Assembly (NCBI GenBank): GCA_033807775.1
Contig: CM066313.1
Coordinates: forward strand, 88,847,484-88,911,483
DNA length: 64,000 nt
Direction: 5' to 3'
From: Saussurea involucrata
Lineage: Eukaryota; Streptophyta; Magnoliopsida; Asterales; Asteraceae
Part shown: piece after piece, positions 1-10,900 of the stretch
How positions within the stretch are numbered: the stretch's first letter is position 1
Layout: the number at the start of each line of letters is the position of its first letter
Notes under the pieces: generated by a model
Database searches by the model: none
What the model was told of the DNA's origin: nothing
What the model saw: the letters and a program-made list of their open reading frames with translations, nothing else
Translations under genes and position numbers: made by a program

Positions 1-655
1 TATAAACATTTAAATGACCAAAAATGACATATTAAAAAAATAGTTAATAAATAATAATTAATATTGATGAGGGCATAATTGGAATATTTACAAAAAACTA
101 CTCATAAGCTACTCCAAGTAGCTTTTCAAAAAGCTAGCTAGCTTATGATCATCCAAACATGTATCAAAAAATAAGCTAGTTTTTTTTTGCCAAACAATGC
201 CTTAATCGGCCTCTTTATTTTTATTAAACCCTAATCCCAACTCTTAGTGAGCGCTAGAGAAAACCGATTGGGAGAGATCGATCGAGAAAATAGGAGAGAA
301 ATCGATTGCAAAAACAAGCGAAGTTTCGTCGAATCGTCGTCGTTTTAAAGTAAGTTTCTATCTCCATCTCGGAATTATGTGATTAGTAATCAAGATGTGG
401 GTTTTGTGAGATTATTTGGGATTGATTTGAAGTTGTTTCGATGGCTCGAAAGCCACCGATTTGGTAAAATAAATAATGGCAGCAGCAGGGGATGACTACA
501 ATCATCTTTAGAACCCCAAAATTCTGCTCGTTCCCTCGTTTATAGTCCTATGCGTAACATTAGTAGCTATAGTCGTCGTGGTTTTATCGCAAAAAGAGAT
601 GTTGAATCGCCGGAAAAAGGAGCCGAAACGACTCGATGTTAATCAAGTTTGCTGG

Positions 656-658
<3 letters not shown>

Positions 659-714
<56 letters not shown>
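659..714. repeat. (AT)n microsatellite
   Basis: An uninterrupted AT dinucleotide run of about 28 units, continuing into a short ATGT-rich tail. Expected to be length-polymorphic. Small ORFs over it are artefacts of the repeat. Confidence 0.95.
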
Positions 715-722
<8 letters not shown>

Positions 723-1058
723 ATGTATCGAGAGGTGCTGCATATTATGGCTATATATACGTATAGTTTTTGTGTTTTTATTTCTTTCCCATTCGAGCCG
801 TGAGTCTTGCTGCTTTTGGTACCCCATGGATGGAGATTTAATTTAAGTTATTTTATTTTATTTTACTTATTCCCATATGGCCATATATGATTTGATTTCT
901 AAGATTTAGTTAAGTTTAGATATTATTAGTCGATAAATCGAGTTAGTTTGCGTTTCGCCATCAAGTTATCAAGTAAGGTTAACACCAAGTTTTTGGTATT
1001 TTTAGGTCAGGATTAAAGGAGTAGCGATCAGTGCTGATAAGTTTTATGAAGTTTTAAG

Positions 1059-1385
1059 GTACGGATTCTTAATTCTTTTCATATATTTGACTTGTTTACA
1101 TAAGTTTACGAATCCTTAAGCTTTCCTTTAATTCAGAATACTTGATTCATGGTTATTCAAATTGTTCGTTATCGGATCGTTCTTTAACTCGTTTGTCCTA
1201 GAAATGTATTTTTGATGTCGGTATTGATAAGATATTGTACGGATTCCTAAACCTTTCGTTCGTTCGTTCGATTCGTTTAAGTAAGTTTACGAACCCTCAA
1301 GCTTTCGTTTAATTCGTAATACGTGCTTCATGATTATTTGATTTGTCCGTTACCGTATCGTTCTTTCGCTCGTAATTCTTCAAGG
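1059..1385 (+). repeat. Diverged tandem duplication (about 178-bp unit) in the G5 LTR
   Basis: Two adjacent units both begin GTACGGATTC (1059 and 1237). They run in parallel through a TAAGTTTACGAA segment, an AAGCTTTC segment and a CGTTCTTT segment before diverging. The second unit is shorter and contains a small CGTT run. The duplication lies just downstream of the second donor-like site of the LTR. Confidence 0.7.
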
Positions 1386-1458
1386 TCACATTTTTATAAA
1401 AATTGTCATGTCAATACTAATAAAAGGTTTTACTTGATTCTCAACTTTTGGAGATTTA

Positions 1459-2574
1459 GGGTGCGTTTGGTACGCAGACAGGACGGGACAGGACAGGACA
1501 GGACGGGACAGGACAGAACAGCTGTTCAGTGTTTGGTAACACATAAATAGGACTGGACAGGACAGAACAGGACCAGTTAAATGACCCATTTACCCCTAGT
1601 GATTTGTTTAGTGGTAGTGGCGGTGGCGACGGCGGTGGTGGCGGCGGCGGCGACGGTGGCGGTGGTGGCGGCGACGTCGGTGGTGGTGGTGGTGGCGGCG
1701 ACGGCGGTGGTGGTGGTGGCGGGTGGCGGTGGTAGTGGCGGCGGTGGTGGTGGTGGTGGCGGCGGGGTGGTGGTGGCGGCGGCGGCGGTGGTGGTGGTGG
1801 CGACGGGGTGGTGGTGGCGGCGGCGGTGGTGGTGGTGGCGACGGGGTGGTGGTGGTGGCGGCGGCGGCAGTGGTGGTGGCGGCGATGGTGGTGGCGGCGG
1901 CGGCGACGGCGGTGGTGGTGGTGGTGGTGGCGGCGACGGCGGTGGTGGTGGTGGCGGTGGTGGCGGTGGCAGTGGCGGTGGTGGTGGTGGTGGCGGCGAT
2001 GGTGGTGGTGGTGGTGGTGGTGGTGGTGGCGGCGGAGGCGGTGGTGGTGGTGGTGGCGGCGACGTCGGCGGTGGTGGTGGCGGCGGCGCCGGCGGTGGTG
2101 GTGGCGGCGATGGTGGTGGCGGCGGCGACGACGGCGGTGGTGGTGGTGGTGGCGGCGACGACGGTGGTGGTGGCGGCGACGACAGTGGTGGTGGCGGTGG
2201 GCGGCGGTGGCGGTGGTGGTGGTGGTGGCGGCGACGTCGGTGGTGGTGGTGGTGGCGGCGACGGCGGTGGTGGTGGTGGTGGCGGCGACGGTGGTGGTGG
2301 CGGCGGTGGTGGTGGTGGCGGCGGCGGCGGCGGTGGTGGTGGTGGCGGTGGCGGTGGCGGGGGTGGTGGTGGTGGTGGTGGTGGGAAAGAAAGAAGAAGA
2401 AGAAGAAGGGGTATATTTGTCAAAAAATCCTTGTTCCACTTAGTTCTAGGGGGTAAGCATAGAACACCCTTGTCCCATGATGGTTCCACTTAGTTCTACA
2501 TTTGGTCGCACCAAACATGGGACAGGTGTCCTGTCCTGTCCTGTCCCATGCTGTCCACCCTACCAAACGCACCC
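1459..2574. mobile_element. Non-autonomous PIF/Harbinger (Tourist-like) element
   Basis: Perfect 14-bp terminal inverted repeats GGGTGCGTTTGGTA (1459-1472) and its complement (2561-2574) are flanked by a 3-bp TTA duplication (1456-1458 and 2575-2577). Both are hallmarks of PIF/Harbinger. Inside each end lie imperfect inverted arrays of GGACAGGACA-type repeats. No transposase is present. The interior is mostly a GC-rich minisatellite, and a GTTCCACTTAGTTCTA repeat occurs twice near the right end. It is inserted in the G5 LTR. Confidence 0.85.
1611..2385. repeat. GC-rich (GGY)n minisatellite inside the Harbinger element
   Basis: About 775 bp of nearly pure GGT/GGC triplets with scattered GAC and GTC triplets, in locally repeated groupings such as GGTGGTGGTGGCGGCGAC. 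The strand is G-rich throughout, contrasting with the AT-rich surroundings. It is followed by a purine run (2386-2409). Long ORFs appear in several frames only because the triplet repeat lacks stops; they read as poly-Gly, Val/Ala, Trp/Arg or, on the other strand, Pro, Thr/Ala, His/Arg. Confidence 0.95.
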
Positions 2575-3674
2575 TTAATTCGATTGTTCCAAATGTATTA
2601 GTCGATGGCGTCGTTATTTAAATGTGACTTATTTACGTTTTGCCATCGATCATTTATAAAAATTGGTTTGATTTGGTTTCGATCTCTCCGTCTTTTGAGA
2701 CCATTTTGGATAAGTGTGAATAACATTTTATTCGACTCCGACACCGTTTGTGTAAAATCATTATTTGTTATACGTCACATGTGTGGTGACAATTATTTCG
2801 GTTAAGTCGAGCTACTAACCACCTATGGGGGTACCATAGGCATGTCATTGTGGCACCGATGACGTGACACTAACCGTGGCGGTGTGATTAGACCACGGCG
2901 TGTCCTCTTTTGTGCTCTTGTGATGAGCGATATATGATGTGTGATTATTTGATTTAGGAGGCGTATGGGTCGACCCTAGATTATGTGATATGTTTGTAGG
3001 GTGGATGTCGGTGTAGTGCCCAACGCCGCATCTCACAATTAGTACGTGTGGATTTGCTACCCAACGTACGGGCCTTTGTGGCCAGATGTCTGACACTTGT
3101 CACGTCGGTTGATATGCAAGTGTATGCGTTTTTCGAGCTCGATTCGTACCATCATATGTTATCTGTTTGATTTTGATATTATCAGTTAATTAGATTTTTG
3201 TCTCACTATATGTTATTCACGGAAGGTAATAATCATCGTTTTTACCAAATTTTCGAAACCATGGTGTCTAATATTTCGAGATCAGATCCTACATTTTAGT
3301 ATTGTTTCCTTTGTTACGATTATGTATATCCGCGCACTGGGCTTTTGGCTCAGCCGTGTTTTTCTTTCTTCCTCACGGCAGGTAATCAAGGGGGTTGCTA
3401 AGGTTTCGTGAGAAGAGTGGATAAGATTCCGATTGGAAGAAGGTTTCGAGAGAATGACTACAATTTTAGGCATTATTTAATTCATTTCATTCGTTTATTA
3501 GACTAGCTCTTTCGGTAACTATTTATGTTTGGTTTGCTTATTTGTTGGGATCTACTTGAATCTTTGGTTTGGAGTTTATTTCTTATTTGGAGACTTTATA
3601 TATTTGAAGACATTTTATATCGTTTATTATGTTTAGAAGTAAACTCTCGTTCCTTAGAATGGGGGTGTTACACA

Positions 3675-3851
3675 AGCGGATCATTTATGATGAAGAGGAT
3701 GAGCTTCAAGAGAATGATTCGGACACGAGATAGATCTTCCAAAGAACAAGGCCTTTTTCGAATAAGCCAATTCATTTGGGACCCTGCTGCAGATCCACTC
3801 TTTTTCCTATTCAAAGCTCAGCCCTTTGTCTCTGTGTTTTCACATCGAGAA
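3675..3851 (+). pseudogene. ycf2: Nuclear insertion of a plastid ycf2 fragment (NUPT)
   Basis: Translation gives stretches I recognise from the plastid protein Ycf2: YDEEDELQENDS in one frame, then TRDRSSKEQGLFRISQ and FVSVFSHRE in the next. Compared with the family as I recall it, a short piece between these blocks is missing and an extra Ala codon is present in the DPAADP region. This is a sliver of a roughly 2,000-residue plastid gene, so it is a non-functional nuclear copy. Its left end abuts the G5 LTR terminus and its right end is fused to the truncated kinase exon at about 3852. The call is strong for ycf2; the exact ends are approximate. Confidence 0.85.
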
Positions 3852-3897
3852 TTATTCCATCGTTTTGGCCAGTCTAACAGTGCCTTCCCGGTTTCAT
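3852..3897 (-). pseudogene. Truncated exon 5 of receptor-like kinase copy A
   Basis: The minus strand reads a splice acceptor (TAG) followed by an ETGKALLDWPKRW-like segment. It is homologous to the start of exon 5 of copy B at 23018, which reads ETRKALLDW. The exon stops abruptly at the ycf2 junction, so the catalytic loop, DFG and activation segment of copy A are missing. It is the continuation of the pseudogene at 19681-21500 and was separated from it by the G1 retrotransposon insertion in intron 4. Confidence 0.75.
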
Positions 3898-4195
3898 CTA
3901 TTTAACATTTTAGTGACTCAAACTTGTATAAAAAAATAGAAATTGCTATAGATTTTTGTAACGTCCCCAAAAACACAACATGCATTCATCTAGGAATTAA
4001 GCATTCACATTACATAAATATCTTGTCTTTACATCATCAAAAAAAGTTATCTAAATAAAAGTTACAGCGGAAGACTCTACGTCCACAACCGAGATTCTAT
4101 CTATAGTCATCTTTCAAAAGCTTGGAGTCGCTATGAGCTCCACATCTTTCTTGTCTCCATCTAATTCTTACTAAAATTGTCCACTGTACGCTTAC

Positions 4196-5551
4196 CTGAA
4201 AATGGTTTAGTTTTGAAAGCGAGGGTTAGACCAAAAGGTCTAGTGAATTCCCTCCAAAAACATCATGTATACAGTATAAAATGGTTTATAAAAAAAATAT
4301 CATCGTAAACCTTAACATAACATCAGGCATGGTACTACACTGTATATAAGATCACATAAACATTCCGCGATCGAGGCCCAATGGGCCACCCTCTCGCCCT
4401 CAACCGGAGCCTACGCAAACTCCCCTTCCCGGAGCTTACGCAGACCCCCCTTCTACTCGAAATAGGAGGAAACGAATTCCAACCTACCAGTATGTCATAC
4501 ATATCCAAGGGATCATCAGATCCTGAGGATCTATCTCTGATCCCACAGTGTAGACCAACTCCACATAGCACATCATTCATTTCATAAAACATGCAAGCTT
4601 AAATCCTTTAAATCATCATTCTCATTTCATTGTATCAATAATAAGCTTTCTTAAGTAAAACACATAGTTCATGGAAAAACATGCGTGACGGTTACAAACA
4701 GTTCATACTCGTACATAAAACCATAATCAGTTAAAACATTTAACACTTTACGTCGTCAAAAGGTTTAGGGAACTCACCTGATAGCAAATTCTTCTCTAAC
4801 CTCGAGTCTTGCACCGACCGTTCACCTAATAATTAATTTATAAATTTATTAGGTTTAACTCAATATCTGATTCTACGTTCTCCTCTTAACCCTAACTTAA
4901 ATAAATAATTAGGATTATCCTCTTCATACTAGGCCTTAAATCTTTTAACCCAAAACAAACCTAAGCCCAAACCAACCATGCGGCCCAACTATCAGATCGG
5001 CCCAACACTGGAACAACCCAGGTTTGCGCCACCCACGCTTGGCGCAAACTGGACTTTGCGCCAGCCGCCTATGGCGCAAACTGGACTTTGCGCCAACCTG
5101 GTTTCTTTCTCACTGTTCATACGCAGGTCTTATAACAGGGGCAAATTACTCAGGTTCATTTGGTTCAATTGCTAAACTATTTCTTTAACAAACAATTACC
5201 CCAAAAGAACTAATGTTAAACTCCACTTAATTCCTTCCATCTTACTCTTAAAACAGTGATATCGACCAGGGACGAGTCCAGTATTTCACTTTCTCGATTC
5301 CATCCAAATTCGTCCCATCGCTGAGGCTTTTAATACACATTCTAAACAATAATTGTTCCATTATAATCCTTAAACAGTTAATTTCCTAATCGATTGATTC
5401 TTTGGATTACCAAACCTATTCGTACATTAACAATTCTCCACAGTGTTCTTATATCAAAGACCTCAGCTCAAAACATGAAATATAAATTGAAGTTTAACTT
5501 ATCTATCTATTCCATTAAGTGGGAATTAACAAAGATTGAGAGATTACTTAC
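4196..5551 (-). promoter_or_regulatory. Putative two-intron leader module in G1 LTR A
   Basis: In sense (minus) direction a purine-rich tract ends with a TTTG|GTAAGT donor-like site (intron 1 starts 5551). An acceptor-like ATTATTAG|GTG follows (intron ends 4826). A 48-nt micro-exon (4825-4778) ends CAG|GTGAGTT (intron 2 starts 4777), and intron 2 ends TTTCAG|GT at 4196. A hairpin with stem TAGACC/GGTCTA lies at 4222-4253. The same sites recur in LTRs B (donor 11719, acceptor 11140, where CAG is TAG) and C (18662, 18082). Splicing is inferred from consensus and cross-family conservation only. Confidence 0.5.
5022..5098. repeat. TTTGCGCC/GGCGCAAA hairpin cluster in G1 LTR
   Basis: Five alternating copies of TTTGCGCC and its complement form two perfect 8-bp-stem hairpins with loops of about 10 nt, plus one further half-site. 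The cluster recurs in LTR B (about 11964-12040, one copy mutated to GGCACAAA) and LTR C (about 18907-18983). It lies inside the putative intron 1 of the LTR leader. Confidence 0.85.
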
Positions 5552-5808
5552 CAAATTCAGAGGTTCTTCCCAATTGCCAAGCTCTCAATCACTCTCCCTC
5601 TCGTTTCCTTCCCAGCCGCCAACAATATGAAGAAGCAGTGATAAACAAATGACCTAGGGATTTGGTCCATTAAATATGTTTCCTTTTTACACTTTAGCCC
5701 CTAATCCATACTTTCATTTCTCACCCTTTGGCCACTAAACTTAACACTAACAAGAATTTGGGTTGTTACAACACTCCCCCCTTAAAGGAATTCCGTCCCC
5801 GGAATTCC

Positions 5809-8800
5809 TCATTGAAAGAGCTGTGGGTACCTCGCCCTCATCTCCGACTCCAACTCCCATGTAGCCTCCGGGCCCTTATGATGCCGCCATTGAACCTTCA
5901 CCAGCTTGGTTTCTTTGTTCCGCGACTTCCTCACTTTGAAATCCGTGATGGCTTCTGGTTCCTCTACAAAATTCAATTTCTCGTCCACCTTCACGTCATT
6001 TAGCGGCACCGCTTTGGTCACGTCGGCTAGACATTTCCTTAAGTTCGACACGTGAAACGCGTTGTGGATGCCTTGCAACTCTTCTGGTAGATCCAATCTA
6101 TACGCCACTTCCCCAATCCGTTCAGTAATCAAATGGTCCGATGTATCGTGGGCTGAGTTTCCCCCGTTTCCCAAATCGTACCACTCTCTTCCACGGGGAC
6201 ACCTTTAACAACACAAAATCCCCGACCTGAAACTCTATATCCTTTCGTCTCTTATCCGCATAACTCTTTTGTCGGTCGCGAGCGACCTTCAGCCTTTCAC
6301 GTACCTGAACTATCTTGTCGGAAGTCAGTTGTACAATTTCTGGTCCGGCTAACTGTCTTTCGCCCACCTCGTTCCAACACAAAGGTGTCCGACATTTTCT
6401 ACCATAGAGTGCCTCAAACGGTGCTGCCTTGATGCTCGAGTGATAGATGGTATTGTAAGCGAACTCGATTAGCGGTAGATGCTTTTCCCAAGAGCCTTGG
6501 AAATCTAAAGCACACGCTCTTAACATATCTTCCAACGTCTGGATCGTTCGTTCACTCTGCCCGTCGGTCTGTGGATGATAAGCTGTACTCATCTTAATCT
6601 GCGATCCCATTTCTCTTTGGAAGCTCCTCCAAAACTTGGAAGTAAATCTGCTATCTTGGTCGGACACTATCGACGTCGGCACCCCATGACGGGTTACGAT
6701 CTCGTCGATGTACAACCTTGATAATTGTTCCAACGAGTAAGATTCTCGTATAGGCAAAAAGTGTGCCGACTTCGTGAGTCGATCCACAATCACCCAAATG
6801 GCGTCGTAACCCTTTGGAGTTCTAGGCAAATGGGTCACGAAATCCATCGTGATCTGATCCCACTTCCACATCGGTATCTCTAACGACTGGAGCTTCCCGT
6901 ACGGTCGTTGGTGCTCGATCTTTACTCGTGAACACGTCATACAGGTCTCTACAAGGTGCGCCACGTCCTTCTTCATTCCGGGCCACCAGTAGTCTCGTCG
7001 TAGATCTCCGTACATCTTGTTAGTTCCGGGGTGAATCGTGTACTTCAATTTATGAGCTTCTTCTAGAATCAACCTTCGGAGCTCTCCGAGTTTCGGAACC
7101 CAGATTCTCCCATTGAGACATTTCACCCCTCGACTATCTTCCACTAACAAGGACGCTTGCCCTACCATTCTCTCCTTCTTAAGATTTTTGGTTTCGAGCG
7201 CTTCGACCTGACTTTTCTTTATTTCAGCTAACAGATTGAATGTGACCTCGGCCCTCATGGCCACAATCCTTGGGATTTCACTTCGTTCCTTACGGCTCAA
7301 AGCGTCCGCCACCACGTTGGCCTTCCCTGGATGATATTCAATCTTACAGTCGTAGTCGGTCAACAATTCAATCCATCTCCTTTGGCGCATATTCAACTCT
7401 TTTTTATCAAAGAGATGACATAGGCTCTTGTGGTCCGTGAAGATCTGGCACTTCGTCCCATACAGGTAATGTCGCCAAATCTTCAGGGCAAAAACCACTG
7501 CCGCCAATTCTAAATCGTGCGTAGGATAACGAGCCTCGTGATCCTTTAACTGCCGTGAGGCATAAGCGATCACCTTACCTCGTTGCATGAGTACGCAACC
7601 CAAACCAAGCTTCGAGGCATCGCTGAAAACCACAAAATCATCCGAGCCATCCGGTAGTGACAACACCGGAGCGCTGCTCAACATATCCTTAAGCCTTTGA
7701 AACGCTTCCTCTTGCTTCTCCGACCAAATGAACTTGACATTCTTCTTGGTTAAGGACGTTAATGGCGTGGCGATACATGAAAAGTCCTTGATGAACTTTC
7801 GGTAGTACCCCGCCAGCCCAAGGAAACCCCGAACTTCGGACGGATTCTTAGGTTGTTCCCAATCTTTGATGGCCTCAATCTTAGCCAGGTCAACCATAAT
7901 TCCCTTTTCAGACACCACGTGTCCGAGAAACTGCACCTCTCTTAGCCAAAACTCGCATTTAGAGAACTTCACATACAGCTTCTCTTGCTTTAGAAGCTCG
8001 AGAATCGTCCTAAGGTGACTTTCGTGCTCCACTTCCGATCTTGAAAATATCAGGATATCGTCTATGAACACTATCACGAACTGGTCTAAATAGGGTTGGC
8101 ATACCCTATTTATTAAGTCCATGAATGCTGTCGGGGCGTTAGTTAGCCCGAACGGCATCACCAAGAATTCGTAGTGTCCATACCTGGTTCTGAAGGCAGT
8201 TTTCGGCACATCCTCCTCCCTCACCTTGAGTTGGTGATACCCTGACCTCAGATCTATCTTGGAGAAGTAACTGGCTCCTTGTAACTGATCGAACAGGTCG
8301 TCGATCCTCGGTATCGGATACTTGTTCTTGATCGTGACCTTGTTGAGTTCTCGGTAATCTATGCACATTCGCATAGTACCGTCCTTCTTCTTCACGAAGA
8401 GCACAGGTGCTCCCCACGGAGACGTACTCGGTCTAACGAACCCCTTGTCTAACAGCTCCTGCAACTGAGTCATCATTTCCTTCATCTCGGACGGCGCCAA
8501 TCTGTACGGTGCGCGGGCAATAGGTGCAGCTCCGGGCATCAAATCAATTCTGAACTCGATCTGACGATCCGGAGGTAGACTTGTCAAGTCGTCCGGAAAT
8601 ACTTCCGGGTACTCGTTTACCACTCGCACATCACCCATCCCACGCTTCTCCTTCTTGACGTCCAACACATACGCCATGAATCCTTGACACCCCTTCCTCA
8701 AACACTTAGTAGCCCTAATCACGGAGATAAGGCTAGTGGTTCTATCCCGGCGATTCCCATAGATTACTACGGTATCTCCATCGGGTAATCGAACCCTGAT

Positions 8801-10609
8801 CAGCTTTTTGTTGCAAACGATATTCGCATCATTTGCGTCTAACCAGTCCATACCCAACACTACATCGAACTCTCCCATTGCCATGGGATATAACTTCATA
8901 GCCACCAACCTCCCGTCTATATCTATGACACACTCCTCTACTACCTCTTTAACATACACCCAATTGTCATTGGCAGTTTCCACCTCTAGTGCTCTCTCCA
9001 AACGTCTAGGCCTCACCCCCAAACATTTCATAAAAGCATGAGATACAAAAGAGCGATTTGCTCCTGAATCAAACAACACCTTGGCACATAAAGAGTTCAC
9101 TAGAAATGTACCTGTCACCACATCGGGTACTTCCTCCGCTTCCTCCGCAGTCATGCGGAACGCACGTCCCTTCGGACGCGCCGGCTCGGCTCCCATGTCA
9201 TTTCTCCCGTTCCCTTGTCGTTCACCAAACTGGGTTGGTCCCCCTTTCTTCAGCTGAGGACAATCATTACGTATGTGGCCAGTAGCTCCACATTGGTAAC
9301 AAGATTTCCCAGTCCCCGGACAATCCCTTGACAAATGACCGGGCAAGCCGCACCGGTAGCATGAGTTTGAACCTGCCATGCATTCTCCCCGGTGCACCTT
9401 GTTACACTTCGAACACTTTTGCCCAGCGACATCCTTGCTAACACGGTTGTCTGGTCGGAACATTTTCCCTCTTCTTGAGTCGTTACCCGGCTCATCCCAT
9501 TTGCGCTTCTCCCCACCCTTTTTAGACGTCTGACGGTTCTTTTCTTTCTCAATCAGCTCGGCCGTATTGATGGCCGCCTGAAAAGTAGTGGGGTTTCTAG
9601 CCAGAACCAATTCCCGAATACTGCTCTTCAACCCATGGATGAATCGTTCTACCCGACGCTCTTCTGTCGGCACATACAAATCAGCAAAACGGGACTTCTC
9701 AATGAACTTAGAAGTATACTCCCGCACCGTCATTCCTCCCTGATCTAGACCCAGAAACTCTTCTTCCAACTTTTTCACTGCCGCGAGTGGACAAAATTGA
9801 GCTTTAAACCTGTCCACAAACATTTCCCACATCATCCCCTTAGCCATTGCCGACCCCTTTCCCCCAGTCTCAGCCTCCCACCAGTAAACTGAATCAGATT
9901 TCAACATGGACAGAGCTAACATTACTCTATCCCCATCAGCACACTTGCATGTATCGAAGACCAATTCCATTTCCTTCACCCATTTCATTGCCAAGATAGG
10001 ATCATATTCACCCTTGAAAGTAGGGGGCTTGCATGAGGCAAAGGCCTTGTAACTGCATCCCTTAGCTGCTAACTCATTCATCACTTGAGGGTTTGAATTC
10101 AAGTGACTCCCGGTACCGGTCACTAGTGGACTAGACAGTTCCACGCTTTCCCGGTTCTCACTTGCTTCTTTGCTTCCCGAAGCTGACTCATTCTGCTTAG
10201 TGAGGAGCGCATGTAAGGTCTCTTGAATCTTACCCAATTCTGCAGCTAGGTTCTCTCGAGTAACAAAAGTAGATCCGCGGCCTCGACCCCGTCCCCTTGG
10301 CTGAGTTACCCTCCTTGCAGAAGCTGAACTCTCCTGAAGGGAGTCTTCTTGATGAATGGGGGCTCCCACACTCCTCGTTCTTCTAGTTGCTCGAGTCGTT
10401 CTCAGGTTCGGGTTTCCCCCATCCCCAGCCACTTGGGTGGCGGCCCGACGGGGTGTTCCTCCTCGAGCCCTTCCACGACCCATACCTCTTCCCCTTCCAC
10501 GGGTAACAGTTGCCCTCGCCTGTTCCACCGGTCCATTCTCTAGTACCTCTTCATCTTGATTCCTTGGCACAGCAGGTGCCGACCTACTCCTCAAGGTCCT
10601 TCCAGCCAT
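5809..10609 (-). pseudogene. G1 copy 1 gag-pol polyprotein with a 3' frameshift
   Basis: A long open frame (to 6122) encodes a complete gypsy order. The N terminus is basic and Arg/Gly-rich. The gag capsid-like region covers residues about 190-340, and there are three Cys/His clusters including CYRCGLPGHLSRDC and CYQCGATGHIRNDC (residues about 405-460). Protease has DSGA (about 520), RT has FIDD (about 857), and RNase H spans about 1000-1115. Integrase has an HHCC zinc region and an Asp-Asp-Glu triad (about 1200-1362). The Met at 10609 (MAGRTLRS) is preferred over an upstream Met because the related element G3 starts similarly. Near 6130 the frame shifts; the rest, including a chromodomain-like VKVQWRHHKG block, continues in another frame to 5809. 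The same break is in copy 2. Confidence 0.9.
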
Positions 10610-10885
10610 ATCGCTAATGCTGAAAGAAGACAACAATTAACCCATGCTAAACATGACACACAAATTTGCTATAAAAAGGGTAATTTAAGCACGCACATGT
10701 ACCTGTAAGTTCATAATTACACTGTCCAGGTGCAATCCCAAACTTACCTTACACGTTTGTCCTTGGCACCTTATTTCCTAGTGCATTTTAGTGATCGTTC
10801 CTAGAGGCAATCCTATGTCTCGGTTGTGTTCCTCATCTTACAGTTTAAGTTTAGGCCCTATTGGTCACCTAAATCCCTTAAACCT

Positions 10886-10898
10886 GGCTCTGATACCA
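10886..10898 (-). other. Primer-binding site of G1 copy 1 (initiator tRNA-Met)
   Basis: The minus strand reads TGGTATCAGAGCC two bases inside the central LTR, the usual complement of the plant initiator tRNA-Met 3' end. Confidence 0.92.
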
Positions 10899-10900
10899 TT

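Larger units (their letters stand above)
1..3672 (+). repeat. Partial or solo Ty3/gypsy LTR, family G5 (left end not located)
   Basis: The right end is a typical gypsy LTR terminus (GGGGGTGTTACA, ending at 3672) with no PBS or coding region after it, so this looks like a solo or truncated LTR in plus orientation. Inside are a purine-rich leader (about 245-349), splice-like sites at 350, 1005, 1059 and 3381, a hairpin at 3335-3352, and a T-rich tract followed by CAGGT, in the same order as in the LTRs of the four other gypsy families of the window. The TG start was not identified and may lie in the first 130 bases or outside the window. The MITE at 1459-2574 is a later insertion. Alternative: a degraded non-LTR intergenic region that merely ends in TGTTACA. 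Confidence 0.5.
3957..5770 (-). repeat. G1 LTR A (outer, 3' LTR of the minus-strand element)
   Basis: 1814 bp, TGTAACGTCC at the plus-strand left end and GGGTTGTTACA at the right. It differs from LTRs B and C at about a dozen private positions in its left half, for example near 4047, 4117-4119, 4283, 4348 and 4733. In its right part it matches B rather than C at the two informative sites. It contains a 5022-5098 cluster of TTTGCGCC/GGCGCAAA motifs. The minus-strand polypurine tract adjoins it at 5771-5785. Confidence 0.93.

Noticed and set aside
578..846. Small ORFs across the (AT)n run
   Set aside because: Tyr/Ile alternation is a translation of the microsatellite; no homology or coding signal.
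1456..2493. Six overlapping ORFs of 200-330 codons rich in Gly, Val/Ala, Trp/Arg, Pro or His
   Set aside because: They exist only because the GGY triplet array lacks stop codons in several frames; composition is a direct image of the repeat and the array sits inside a MITE.
4335..4592. Short ORFs inside the G1 LTRs, repeated identically at each LTR
   Set aside because: They lie in non-coding LTR sequence and are broken in LTR B by single-base indels, as expected without coding constraint.
8139..9552. ORFs of 75-100 codons on both strands inside G1 gag-pol
   Set aside because: Shadows of the polyprotein in other frames, identical in the second copy.
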